Source of the DNA: Eubacteriales Family XIII. Incertae Sedis bacterium
GTDB taxonomy: Bacteria > Bacillota > Clostridia > Peptostreptococcales > Anaerovoracaceae
Assembly (NCBI GenBank): GCA_031278255.1
Contig: JAITKU010000183.1
Span: 1 to 13,742 of the forward strand
Direction of reading: 5' to 3'
Length of the DNA: 13,742 nucleotides
Positions 1 to 6,939 of the stretch are shown here, piece by piece; positions within the stretch are counted from its first letter, which is position 1, and the number at the start of each line of letters is the position of its first letter. The position numbers and the translations under genes are program-made. The notes under the pieces are model-generated. The model was not told the origin of the DNA, made no database searches, and saw nothing but the letters and a program-made list of their open reading frames with translations.

Positions 1-1
1 C

Positions 2-1462
2 TATTCTCTTTACGAACTGAATGATTATCATGTGAGCTACGCGTCCGCTTCCGAGGAATGGACAAAGAGCGACATGTTCTTCTTCGGTGCCGCGAGAGAT
101 ACGACCTACACGGCAAACGAACGCTACGCGGGCACGAAGTTTCGCTTCTCCTTTGCCGCCGGCACGGGAAAGATTCGCAATTTCAGCCTGTATACGATCG
201 AAAACGGCGTAAAGGTCCGCGTCGCGCCCGACGCGCTCGAAACGGCCTCCGAACTCGCACAGTGGCGGACTATAGACGCGATCGCCGCCCTCGCTCTTGA
301 AAAACCGACGGGCGAGGAGAAAGAAAAGGGCGCGCTCGTTTACAAGAAAGGGCAGCTCGTCGTCTACGGGATGTCTTACACGGATTACGAGAACGATCCG
401 AGCAAGGCCGAATTCTGGCGCTATACGCACACGCCTTTCAACGACGGCGAACACGAGGACGCGGCCGTGATCATGAGCAGGCGGGGCGAGGTCCTGCGGG
501 TGTCGGACAAGGTGCTTCCCGCGAAGATCGACCGCTTTTACATCGACGGAAAATATGTCGTCGAGCATTGGCAGAGGGACGACACCGACAGGGAAAGCGC
601 GGGAAACGGCGCGGTGAATTACGAGGACTTCAACAAATACTCGAACACCGAAACCATAACCTTCTACATCGAGGGCGGCGGCGAGGCGCCGTGGGTGACG
701 GGCGTCAAGACGAATCCCGATCCCGTGAAAGAGGGCGGCGGCTACCGCTTGGAAATCGGCGTGGATGATCTCGAAAAGGACGATCTCACCGTACGCGTCG
801 AGGTGTATCACGAGGGCAAAAAGGTCTATGAATACCTCGAAGAGAACGTAAAAGCCGACGAATCGGGCAACTACCCGCCCGTGATCACGGGGAATGCGCC
901 GAACGCGAAGGTCGGCGACTACACCGTCGTCGTGACGGTCTGGGACGAGGACGGCACGGGACTCGGGGATCACGGCTTCACCGTGGTCTCAGAGGGCCGC
1001 ATAAAGGGCGCGGTGGACCACACCGATCAGTGGGAGAAGAACAGGAAAAGCTACAACACGAAGCTCTTCGGCGACGCGTACAACGCGCTTTCCGTTTTCG
1101 GGACCTACAAGGCACAGGCCGCGCCGAGAAAGCGCGGGACAAACGTGTTTTGGTCCGGGGAGAAGTTCATGCTCGAAGCGGCGGTGCGCGGCGATGCCGT
1201 CAAAGTCACCTGCGTAATCTCGGGATACCCGGGCTACTCCTCGGTCATGACGAACACGGGCAGGAAGAACGCCGACGGAGACGCGATTTACGAGGGCAGC
1301 ATTTGGAACGGCGATATGATCAACAAATGGGGGAGGGACGCGCCCGTCGAACTTGTTTTCGCGTTCACGGCCCTGTATGACGGCGGCGTCACAAAGACCG
1401 ACGAGGCGACCGTTATCGCGGATACGTACGAGGATTACTGGCAGCTGCACCGTTACTATTAA
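2..1462 (+). CDS. Large Ig-like surface protein, C-terminal part (5' end outside window)
   Basis: The reading frame is open to the left edge, so this is the end of a longer protein. A GTG at 32 is in frame but has no ribosome binding site, and the codons before it read on without a stop. About 486 residues are visible. An aromatic, charged N-terminal part is followed by an Ig/PKD-like beta domain beginning near APWVTGVKTNPDPVKEGG. A terminal module then carries the words VDHTDQWEKNR and TNVFWSGEKFMLEA. From memory, similar tails (HT-x-EWE-x-NR ... FW-x-GEKF) occur at the ends of very large clostridial surface proteins; this is recognition, not a search result. No sorting signal, membrane helix or catalytic motif is visible in this part. 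The role is probably extracellular binding or structure. It ends with TAA, with no clear terminator before the next gene. Confidence 0.7.
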   Translation, partial: YSLYELNDYHVSYASASEEWTKSDMFFFGAARDTTYTANERYAGTKFRFSFAAGTGKIRNFSLYTIENGVKVRVAPDALETASELAQWRTIDAIAALALEKPTGEEKEKGALVYKKGQLVVYGMSYTDYENDPSKAEFWRYTHTPFNDGEHEDAAVIMSRRGEVLRVSDKVLPAKIDRFYIDGKYVVEHWQRDDTDRESAGNGAVNYEDFNKYSNTETITFYIEGGGEAPWVTGVKTNPDPVKEGGGYRLEIGVDDLEKDDLTVRVEVYHEGKKVYEYLEENVKADESGNYPPVITGNAPNAKVGDYTVVVTVWDEDGTGLGDHGFTVVSEGRIKGAVDHTDQWEKNRKSYNTKLFGDAYNALSVFGTYKAQAAPRKRGTNVFWSGEKFMLEAAVRGDAVKVTCVISGYPGYSSVMTNTGRKNADGDAIYEGSIWNGDMINKWGRDAPVELVFAFTALYDGGVTKTDEATVIADTYEDYWQLHRYY

Positions 1463-1616
1463 GTAAGGTCCGCCAAGATCCGCCGTACGGACGCCGCGAT
1501 CCTTGGGCGCCGGCCGCAAAATCGCCCGCTTTCCGCGAGGATGGGGACGTGAAAGCCCTCGGCCCAAAGGTGAGCGGGCGCCGGCCGACGAAGCAAGAAA
1601 GAAGGTGTGTCAAATC
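1463..1616 (+). promoter_or_regulatory. Intergenic leader with possible RNA structure
   Basis: This 154-base stretch has no supported gene. GGGCGCCGGCCG occurs twice exactly, at 1505-1516 and 1576-1587. CGCCCGCT at 1523-1530 can pair with AGCGGGCG at 1573-1580. Inside that, CGAGG at 1536-1540 can pair with CCTCG at 1557-1561. The loop region GGGGACG-TG-AAAGCC at 1543-1556 loosely resembles the core of the GEMM-I cyclic-di-GMP riboswitch (GGGACGCAAAGCC). The strictly conserved C is replaced by TG, and the GNRA-capped helix and second arm are not visible. The resemblance may therefore be chance. No good promoter was seen. The only functional element I am sure of is the ribosome binding site AGAAGGTG before 1617. 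Confidence 0.25.
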
Positions 1617-2339
1617 TTGAATACGGACAGCAACCTTATAATCGACGAGAAAATCCACGCGCACAGTAAAAAAGTGGGTGAAATAAGCAGGATATTGGCC
1701 GACGAGATCGGCTACTGTGCGGAGGAAGCGGTGTTTATCCGGGAAGTTTCCTCCCTGCACGATACGGGCAAGCAGTTCATTCCCCCGCAGATACTCCTCA
1801 AGCCCGGAAAACTCACGGACGCGGAGTTTGAGGTGGTCAAGGCCCACGCGTATATAGGCTACAGCTACCTGTTGAAAGAGGCGGTCAAGTTCCTCAATAA
1901 GGCCGCGGCGCAGGAAACGGGCGTCTCAGACGCCGACCGGAAGCGCATATTGCGCGCGGGCCTCGATGTGATCACGGAAAGTTTCGGGGATTTCAACGCG
2001 CGCATTTGCGAGGCGTGCCGCATTTACACGGAGGGGACGTGCGAATACCTCAAAACGGCGTCCGCCGTGTTCGTCGCGGCCGCGGTGGCGGCGGAACACC
2101 ATGAGCGGGCCGACGGAAACGGCTATATGAACGAATGCGATATCAGCGAATACGCCAAGCTCGTTTCGGTGGCGGACGTGTTCGATGCGCTCGTTTCCAA
2201 ACGCGTCTACAAGGCGCCTTGGCCGCAGGACGATGTTTTCGAGTACATGCGGCAAAACGCCGGAACGCAATTCGACGAACGATCGACGGACGCGCTCTTC
2301 TCGGGGAGGGAGAGGATAGTGGGGCTGTATAAATCCTGA
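1617..2339 (+). CDS. Degenerate HD-GYP-type phosphohydrolase with a large insertion
   Basis: I chose the TTG at 1617 because AGAAGGTG lies just upstream and the longer frame back to 1503 encodes a low-complexity Arg/Pro stretch. This gives 240 residues. HD-superfamily landmarks are in order: H16 (HAHSKKV), SLHDTGK with H48-D49, ILLKPGKLTDAEFE, H77 (KAHAYIGY), EHHERADGNGY at 160-170, VADVFDAL with D187, then a Tyr-Lys and a FDER tail. In HD-GYP enzymes these ligate a di- or trinuclear metal centre that hydrolyses cyclic-di-GMP. Two oddities stand out. The GYP triplet reads GYM, and roughly 55 extra residues lie between H77 and H161, including Cys131, Cys134 and Cys142. There is no receiver or membrane segment, so it is a stand-alone cytosolic domain. 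HD superfamily membership is secure; cyclic-di-GMP as substrate is inference, and another nucleotide is possible. Confidence 0.78.
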   Translation: MNTDSNLIIDEKIHAHSKKVGEISRILADEIGYCAEEAVFIREVSSLHDTGKQFIPPQILLKPGKLTDAEFEVVKAHAYIGYSYLLKEAVKFLNKAAAQETGVSDADRKRILRAGLDVITESFGDFNARICEACRIYTEGTCEYLKTASAVFVAAAVAAEHHERADGNGYMNECDISEYAKLVSVADVFDALVSKRVYKAPWPQDDVFEYMRQNAGTQFDERSTDALFSGRERIVGLYKS

Positions 2340-2379
2340 CCCAAACCGACGGATATACCCCATCCGAAAAAAATTTTTG

Positions 2380-2408
2380 TTGCAAAACGTGTTTTTTCGC
2401 AATATAAT
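2380..2408 (+). promoter_or_regulatory. Sigma-A promoter for topA
   Basis: TTGCAA at 2380-2385 and a perfect TATAAT at 2403-2408 are separated by exactly 17 bases. A run of A then T at 2367-2379 lies immediately upstream and could act as an UP-like element. Transcription would start near 2415, about 33 bases before the topA ATG. This is the best promoter in the window and probably drives topA-hslV-hslU. Confidence 0.8.
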
Positions 2409-2447
2409 TGGGAAGAAACTATTATAAGGGGGGTATACATACCGCAA

Positions 2448-4532
2448 ATGGGCAATGATAAATCACTGGTTATCGTGGAATCGCCGTCAAAGGCGAAAAC
2501 CATAAGCAAGTTTCTCGGCGGCAAGTACAAGGTCGTCGCTTCCGTCGGACATGTTCGGGACCTGCCTAAGAGCAAGCTCGGCATAGATATCGATCGCAAT
2601 TTTGAGCCGGAATACATCTCCATCAGGGGGAAAGGGGATGTGATCAAGGCCATGAAGAAAGAGGCCAAGTCCGCCGCCAAGGTCTTTCTCGCGACGGACC
2701 CGGACCGCGAGGGCGAGGCCATATCGTGGCATATCGCGCACCTTTTGGATTTGGACCGAAACGAGGCGAACCGCATCGTTTTCAATGAAATCACAAAGGA
2801 CGCCATCAAGGGCGCGGTCAAGAATCCGCGGCCGATCGATCAAAATCTCGTGAACGCGCAGCAGGCGAGGCGCGTTTTGGACCGGCTCGTGGGCTACCAA
2901 ATCAGCCCCCTGCTGTGGCGCAAGATCCGCCGGGGCCTGAGCGCCGGGCGCGTTCAGTCGGCGGCGCTGAAGATCATCTGCGACAGGGAAAAGGAGATCC
3001 GCAACTTCATTCCCAAGGAGTATTGGAATATCTCCGCCGTTTTGAAGAGCGCAAAGGGCGGCAAGGGGAGCAAGCCTTTCACGGCGAAACTGACGGAATA
3101 CAAAGGAAAGAAGATATCGGCGGACAACCGCGCGGCGGCGGAGGCGATTGTCGCGGCGCTGGCGGCGGACGCCTACGCCGTCAAATCCATCGAGCGCAAG
3201 GAGCGGATCAGGAAGCCTTTCGCGCCCTTTACGACGAGCAGTCTGCAGCAGGAAGCCTCCTCCAAACTGGGCTTCTACACGAAAAAGGTCATGTTCGTGG
3301 CGCAGCAGCTCTATGAGGGCGTGGAGATCAAGGGCAGGGGCGCCGTGGGTCTGGTCAGCTACATAAGGACGGACTCCGTAAGGATATCCGCCGAGGCGCA
3401 CGCCGCCGTCACGGATTACATCACGGCGCACTTCCCCAAGGGCTATCTCGGCAACCATTCTTACAGCAACAAGAAAAAGGACGTGCAGGACGCGCACGAA
3501 GCCATCCGGCCCACCTATGTGGAACTGCGTCCCGACGACATCAAGGATTCCCTGACCAAGGATCAGTACGCGCTCTACCGCCTGATCTGGACGCGCTTTG
3601 TGGCGAGCCGCATGGCGGCCGCGGTCTACGACAGCGAGGCCGTTGATATCGCCAACGGGGATTACGTCTTTCGGGCGAACGGTTCCACGCTGAAATTCGA
3701 CGGGTTTTTGCGGATATACGACAGCGCGTCCGCGTCCGCCGGCGATGAAAACGAGGAGAAGCGCTTACCGCCGCTTTCAGAGGGCGAGGCGCTGACGCTT
3801 ATGGACCTTTTGAGCGAGCAGAACTTCACGCAGCCGCCGTCCCGCTTCACCGAGGCCGGACTCGTCAAGGACCTCGAAGAAAAGAACATCGGCAGGCCCA
3901 GCACCTACGTGCCCATCATCGCGACGCTGACGGATCGAAAATACATCACGCGGGAGAAAAAGACGCTCTTCCCCACGGAACTCGGCTTTGTCGTGACGGA
4001 GCTGATGGAGAACTATTTCAAGGAGATCGTGGACACGGGCTTTACGGCGGATATGGAGGACAAGCTCGACGATATAGAGGTCAAAAACACCGACTGGAAA
4101 ACCATCGTCGGCGAATTTTACGGCATATTGAAAGACGAGCTGCAGACGGCGGACGCGGAGATCGAAAAGGTCAAGATAGAGGACGAGGTGACGGACGAAC
4201 TCTGCGAACTCTGCGGCAGGCATCTCGTGAAGAAATTCGGGCGTTTCGGCGAATTCCTCGCCTGCTCGGGCTATCCGGAGTGCAAGAACACAAAGCCCAT
4301 CGTGAACAAGATCGATGTGAAATGCCCGCAGTGCGGGCGGGATATCGTGGCGAGGAAGAGCAAGAAAGGCAGGGTCTTTTACGGCTGCAGCGGCTACCCG
4401 GAATGCAATCGTATCTTCTGGAACAAGCCGGTGGAGCGGAAGTGCCCGCAGTGCGGCGCCCTGATGACTGAAAAAAAGACGAAGAGTTCCAATTTTGTGT
4501 GTTCAAACGCGGAATGCGGGTATAAAGAATAG
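2448..4532 (+). CDS. topA: DNA topoisomerase I (type IA)
   Basis: Relaxes negatively supercoiled DNA through a transient 5'-phosphotyrosine bond. The protein has 694 residues, normal for Firmicute TopA. The Toprim domain opens with LVIVESPSKAKT (acidic E11) and carries TDPDREGEAISWH with D84, D86 and E88 for Mg2+ binding. The catalytic tyrosine is Y305 in SYIRTDS, followed by QDAHEAIRP near 347-355. The C-terminus carries three complete four-cysteine zinc ribbons: C586/C589/C606/C612, C626/C629/C647/C653 and C666/C669/C685/C690. Start: ATG 2448 begins the canonical N-terminus. The purine-rich AAGGGGGG ribosome binding site (2426-2433) is rather far upstream, about 14 bases. The gene has its own promoter and is followed after 53 bases by hslV, with which it is probably co-transcribed. 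Confidence 0.97.
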   Translation: MGNDKSLVIVESPSKAKTISKFLGGKYKVVASVGHVRDLPKSKLGIDIDRNFEPEYISIRGKGDVIKAMKKEAKSAAKVFLATDPDREGEAISWHIAHLLDLDRNEANRIVFNEITKDAIKGAVKNPRPIDQNLVNAQQARRVLDRLVGYQISPLLWRKIRRGLSAGRVQSAALKIICDREKEIRNFIPKEYWNISAVLKSAKGGKGSKPFTAKLTEYKGKKISADNRAAAEAIVAALAADAYAVKSIERKERIRKPFAPFTTSSLQQEASSKLGFYTKKVMFVAQQLYEGVEIKGRGAVGLVSYIRTDSVRISAEAHAAVTDYITAHFPKGYLGNHSYSNKKKDVQDAHEAIRPTYVELRPDDIKDSLTKDQYALYRLIWTRFVASRMAAAVYDSEAVDIANGDYVFRANGSTLKFDGFLRIYDSASASAGDENEEKRLPPLSEGEALTLMDLLSEQNFTQPPSRFTEAGLVKDLEEKNIGRPSTYVPIIATLTDRKYITREKKTLFPTELGFVVTELMENYFKEIVDTGFTADMEDKLDDIEVKNTDWKTIVGEFYGILKDELQTADAEIEKVKIEDEVTDELCELCGRHLVKKFGRFGEFLACSGYPECKNTKPIVNKIDVKCPQCGRDIVARKSKKGRVFYGCSGYPECNRIFWNKPVERKCPQCGALMTEKKTKSSNFVCSNAECGYKE

Positions 4533-4536
4533 CAAT

Positions 4537-4556
4537 GGTGCGGAAAAGGCCGCACC
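4537..4556 (+). other. Inter-gene hairpin between topA and hslV
   Basis: GGTGCGG (4537-4543) and CCGCACC (4550-4556) form a perfect 7-bp stem with a six-base loop, directly after the topA stop. No T-run follows, so it is not an intrinsic terminator. It may stabilise or process the topA-hslV transcript. Confidence 0.45.
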
Positions 4557-4585
4557 GAGGGCGCGGTTAAACGCGGGAGGCAGGT

Positions 4586-5125
4586 ATGACGCAATTTCAC
4601 GCCACAACAATCGTCGCGGTCAGGCGCGGCGCGGACGACATCTGCATCGGCGGCGACGGGCAGGTTACGATGGGCGAAACCACGGTGATGAAGCGCTTTG
4701 CGAGAAAGGTCCGAAAGATATACAAAAATTCGGTCGTCACGGGTTTCGCGGGTTCCGTTTCCGACGCTTTCACCCTGACGGAAAAATTCGAGAAGAAGCT
4801 GGAAGAGCATTCGGGAAATTTGAAGCGGGCGGCGGTGGCGCTGGCGCAGACTTGGCGCTCCGATCACGCGATGCGCCATCTGGAGGCGCTCATGGTGGCG
4901 GCCGACAAGGATTGTCTGCTCGTGATCTCCGGGAACGGCGAGGTGATCGAACCCGATGAGAATTTCATCGCGATCGGATCGGGCGGCAATTTCGCCTATG
5001 CCGCGGCCAACGCGCTCTACAAGCACACGGAGATGGACGCGGAGGCAATCGTGCGCGAGGCTCTGGCTATAGCGGCGGCTATTTGTGTTTACACGAATGA
5101 CAGTATCTCCGTCGAGAAGTTATAG
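4586..5125 (+). CDS. hslV: ATP-dependent protease peptidase subunit HslV (ClpQ/CodW)
   Basis: Proteasome-like N-terminal nucleophile peptidase that assembles as a double hexameric ring and degrades proteins unfolded by HslU. The protein has 179 residues, full length. It starts MTQFHATTIVAVRRG, so the conserved TT pair sits at residues 7-8 behind a five-residue leader after Met, as in Bacillus CodW rather than E. coli, where TT follows Met directly. The proteasome-fold landmarks GGDGQVTMG (D24), ARKVRKIY (K41), TGFAGSVSDAFTL, AIGSGGNFA and CVYTND are present. Start ATG 4586 has GGGAGG six bases upstream. The next gene, hslU, begins 13 bases after the stop. Function requires HslU, whose C-terminal tail docks between HslV subunits. 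Confidence 0.96.
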   Translation: MTQFHATTIVAVRRGADDICIGGDGQVTMGETTVMKRFARKVRKIYKNSVVTGFAGSVSDAFTLTEKFEKKLEEHSGNLKRAAVALAQTWRSDHAMRHLEALMVAADKDCLLVISGNGEVIEPDENFIAIGSGGNFAYAAANALYKHTEMDAEAIVREALAIAAAICVYTNDSISVEKL

Positions 5126-5138
5126 AGGGGTGAATGGT

Positions 5139-6563
5139 ATGGCAAGCAATTTCAACGCGATGACGCCCAAGGAAATCGTTCGGGAGCTTGACAAATACAT
5201 TATCGGACAGGATCAGGCCAAGAAGTCCGTGGCGATCGCGCTCAGGAACAGATACAGACGAAGTCTGCTTCCCGATGAGATGCGGGAGGAAATCACGCCC
5301 AAGAACATCCTGATGATGGGACCCACCGGCGTCGGCAAGACCGAGATCGCGCGGCGGCTCGCGCGGCTGATGGACGCGCCTTTCGTGAAAGTGGAGGCAA
5401 CCAAGTTTACGGAGGTCGGCTATGTGGGCCGGGACGTGGACTCCATGGTGCGCGATCTTGTGGAGGCGTCGATCCGCATTACGAAGCAGAGCCGGCTTCA
5501 GGAGAAATACAACATAGCCGACGAGATAGCCGAGGAAAAGATCATCGAATCCATCATCCCGGGCAAGAAGAAATCCACGCAGCAGCAGGGGGGCGTTCGC
5601 GGACCTTTCGATTTCATACTCGGCGGCGGTTATCAGCAGAACAAGCAGGACCCGAACGAGGGGAAAAACGAGTTGCCGGAGTCCGAGACCGAACTCGCGC
5701 GGGAGCAGGTGCGGCAGCAACTGCGGGACGGTCTGCTCGAAGAACAGTTCATCGAGATAGAGGTTACGGAGGCGCCCAAGAGCAGCCAACTCGATCTCGG
5801 CAACGAGGGCATGAGCATCGCCATAGGCAATATATTCGGCGATATGCTGCCGCAGAAGAAGAAAAAGAAGAAAGTCCGCGTGAAAGACGCGCGGAAGATT
5901 CTCAGAGAGCAGGAGGCGCAGAATCTCATCGACATGGATCAGGTCACGTCGGAGGCTCTGGAAAACGCCGAGCAGAACGGCATTATCTTCATCGATGAGA
6001 TCGACAAGATCGCCTCCGGCGGCGGCTATCGTTCGGGCGCCGACGTTTCGCGGGAGGGCGTGCAGCGGGACATACTGCCGATCGTCGAGGGCAGCGTGAT
6101 CAATACGAAGTACGGACCCGTCAAGACGGATCACATATTGTTCATCGGGGCGGGCGCTTTCCACATCTCAAAGCCCACGGACCTCATCCCGGAATTGCAG
6201 GGGCGCTTTCCGATACGCGTGGAGCTTGAAAATCTGACGAAAGAGGCTTTCGTACAGATTCTCACCGTTCCCGAGAACGCGCTGCTCAAACAGCACAAAA
6301 TGCTTCTCGAAACCGAGGGGATCAAGGTGGTGTTCACGGACGACGCGGTGGACGAGATCGCGACGATCGCGACGCTGACGAACGAGCAGACCGAAAACAT
6401 AGGCGCCAGACGTCTGCACACGGTCATGGAAAAGCTGCTCGAGGACATCTCTTTCAACATCCCCGATCTGGAGGAGGCGGAGATTGTGATCGACGCGGAA
6501 TATGTCAAGGAGAAGTTTGCCGACCGCATACACGCGGACGACATCGACAAGTTCATCTTATAG
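5139..6563 (+). CDS. hslU: ATP-dependent protease ATPase subunit HslU (ClpY/CodX)
   Basis: AAA+ unfoldase that recognises substrates and feeds them to HslV. The protein has 474 residues from ATG 5139, which is preceded by GAGGGG overlapping the hslV stop. An in-frame upstream start at 5085 would overlap hslV and add sequence absent from the family. Motifs: TPKEIVRELDKYIIGQDQAK at the N-terminus, Walker A GPTGVGKTE (61-69), pore loop GYVG (94-97), a Gln/Lys/Glu-rich I domain at about 110-260 with a lysine cluster at 240-245, Walker B IIFIDEID (282-289), and sensor-2 GARRL (422-426). The C-terminal DIDKFIL resembles the conserved tail that activates HslV. It is the last gene before a strong terminator, so codY is not expected to depend on this transcript. 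Confidence 0.97.
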   Translation: MASNFNAMTPKEIVRELDKYIIGQDQAKKSVAIALRNRYRRSLLPDEMREEITPKNILMMGPTGVGKTEIARRLARLMDAPFVKVEATKFTEVGYVGRDVDSMVRDLVEASIRITKQSRLQEKYNIADEIAEEKIIESIIPGKKKSTQQQGGVRGPFDFILGGGYQQNKQDPNEGKNELPESETELAREQVRQQLRDGLLEEQFIEIEVTEAPKSSQLDLGNEGMSIAIGNIFGDMLPQKKKKKKVRVKDARKILREQEAQNLIDMDQVTSEALENAEQNGIIFIDEIDKIASGGGYRSGADVSREGVQRDILPIVEGSVINTKYGPVKTDHILFIGAGAFHISKPTDLIPELQGRFPIRVELENLTKEAFVQILTVPENALLKQHKMLLETEGIKVVFTDDAVDEIATIATLTNEQTENIGARRLHTVMEKLLEDISFNIPDLEEAEIVIDAEYVKEKFADRIHADDIDKFIL

Positions 6564-6576
6564 CGCAGTCCCCGGG

Positions 6577-6607
6577 CGCCCTGCGGTCTCGCCGCGGGGC
6601 GTTTTTT
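6577..6607 (+). terminator. Intrinsic terminator after hslU
   Basis: CGCCCTGCGG (6577-6586) pairs with CCGCGGGGCG (6592-6601), giving a ten-pair stem with one T-G wobble and a five-base loop. Six T residues follow immediately (6602-6607). It begins 13 bases after the hslU stop and separates topA-hslVU from codY. Confidence 0.9.
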
Positions 6608-6763
6608 CGCAAAACGGGACATCCAAAGGGGCCTTGCCGGCGCCGGGGGGCCTTGACGCCGCGCAAGAGGGTATGCCGCGCTGCCCGCCGGGCGGAAAAA
6701 CGGACGGAGAGGGAATGGCTTTTGTCCTTGACGCAGGCGCGATTTTCGCGGCAACGGTGTTGG
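6608..6763. other. Non-coding GC-rich spacer between terminator and codY control region
   Basis: No gene is supported here: the short open frames lack ribosome binding sites and family features. The nine-base word GGGGCCTTG occurs at 6628-6636 and again at 6647-6655, a spacing of 19 bases. Base composition changes abruptly near 6764, where the AT-rich codY control region begins. Confidence 0.5.
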
Positions 6764-6787
6764 AATTTTTTGAAATGTCAAATAATT
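6764..6787 (+). promoter_or_regulatory. Putative CodY operator (inverted repeat) upstream of codY
   Basis: AATTTTTTGA (6764-6773) and TCAAATAATT (6778-6787) are arms of an inverted repeat matching at nine of ten positions around AATG. The 15 bases at 6764-6778 match the known CodY consensus AATTTTCWGAAAATT at 12 positions. The opposite strand across the same site matches at 11. It ends five bases before the -35 hexamer of the codY promoter, a sensible place for autoregulation. The repeat is seen directly; CodY binding is inference. Confidence 0.5.
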
Positions 6788-6792
6788 TTATA

Positions 6793-6820
6793 TTTACAAA
6801 CAATAAAAATAATATATAAT
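6793..6820 (+). promoter_or_regulatory. Sigma-A promoter for codY
   Basis: TTTACA at 6793-6798 and a perfect TATAAT at 6815-6820 are separated by 16 bases in very AT-rich DNA. Transcription would start near 6827, leaving a leader of about 113 bases before the GTG start at 6940. The leader contains a small hairpin, CGTCG (6851-6855) with CGACG (6864-6868), and the palindrome CAAATTTG (6842-6849). No clear riboswitch was recognised. Confidence 0.75.
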
Positions 6821-6939
6821 AAATACATGACTTTGTTTATTCAAATTTGGCGTCGTTCAAGTTCGACGTGAATTCTTCGGTTCGCCGTACGGCGCGTGCG
6901 CGCGTCGGTGAAAAGCTCCCATTCGGAGGACACCCAAAA

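Noticed and set aside
2339..2380. Possible terminator after the HD-GYP-type gene (CGGAT/ATCCG stem before an A-then-T tract)
   Set aside because: The stem has only five pairs and is followed by seven As before the Ts. It is better read as upstream DNA of the topA promoter.
5079..6164. Minus-strand open frame of about 361 codons opposite hslU
   Set aside because: Shadow of hslU; rich in Leu/Arg/His as expected from the complement of GC-rich codons, with no domain signature.
6847..6939. N-terminal extension of CodY by 31 residues
   Set aside because: The extension is low complexity, absent from the family, and lacks a ribosome binding site, whereas GTG 6940 has GGAGGA and restores normal CodY length.
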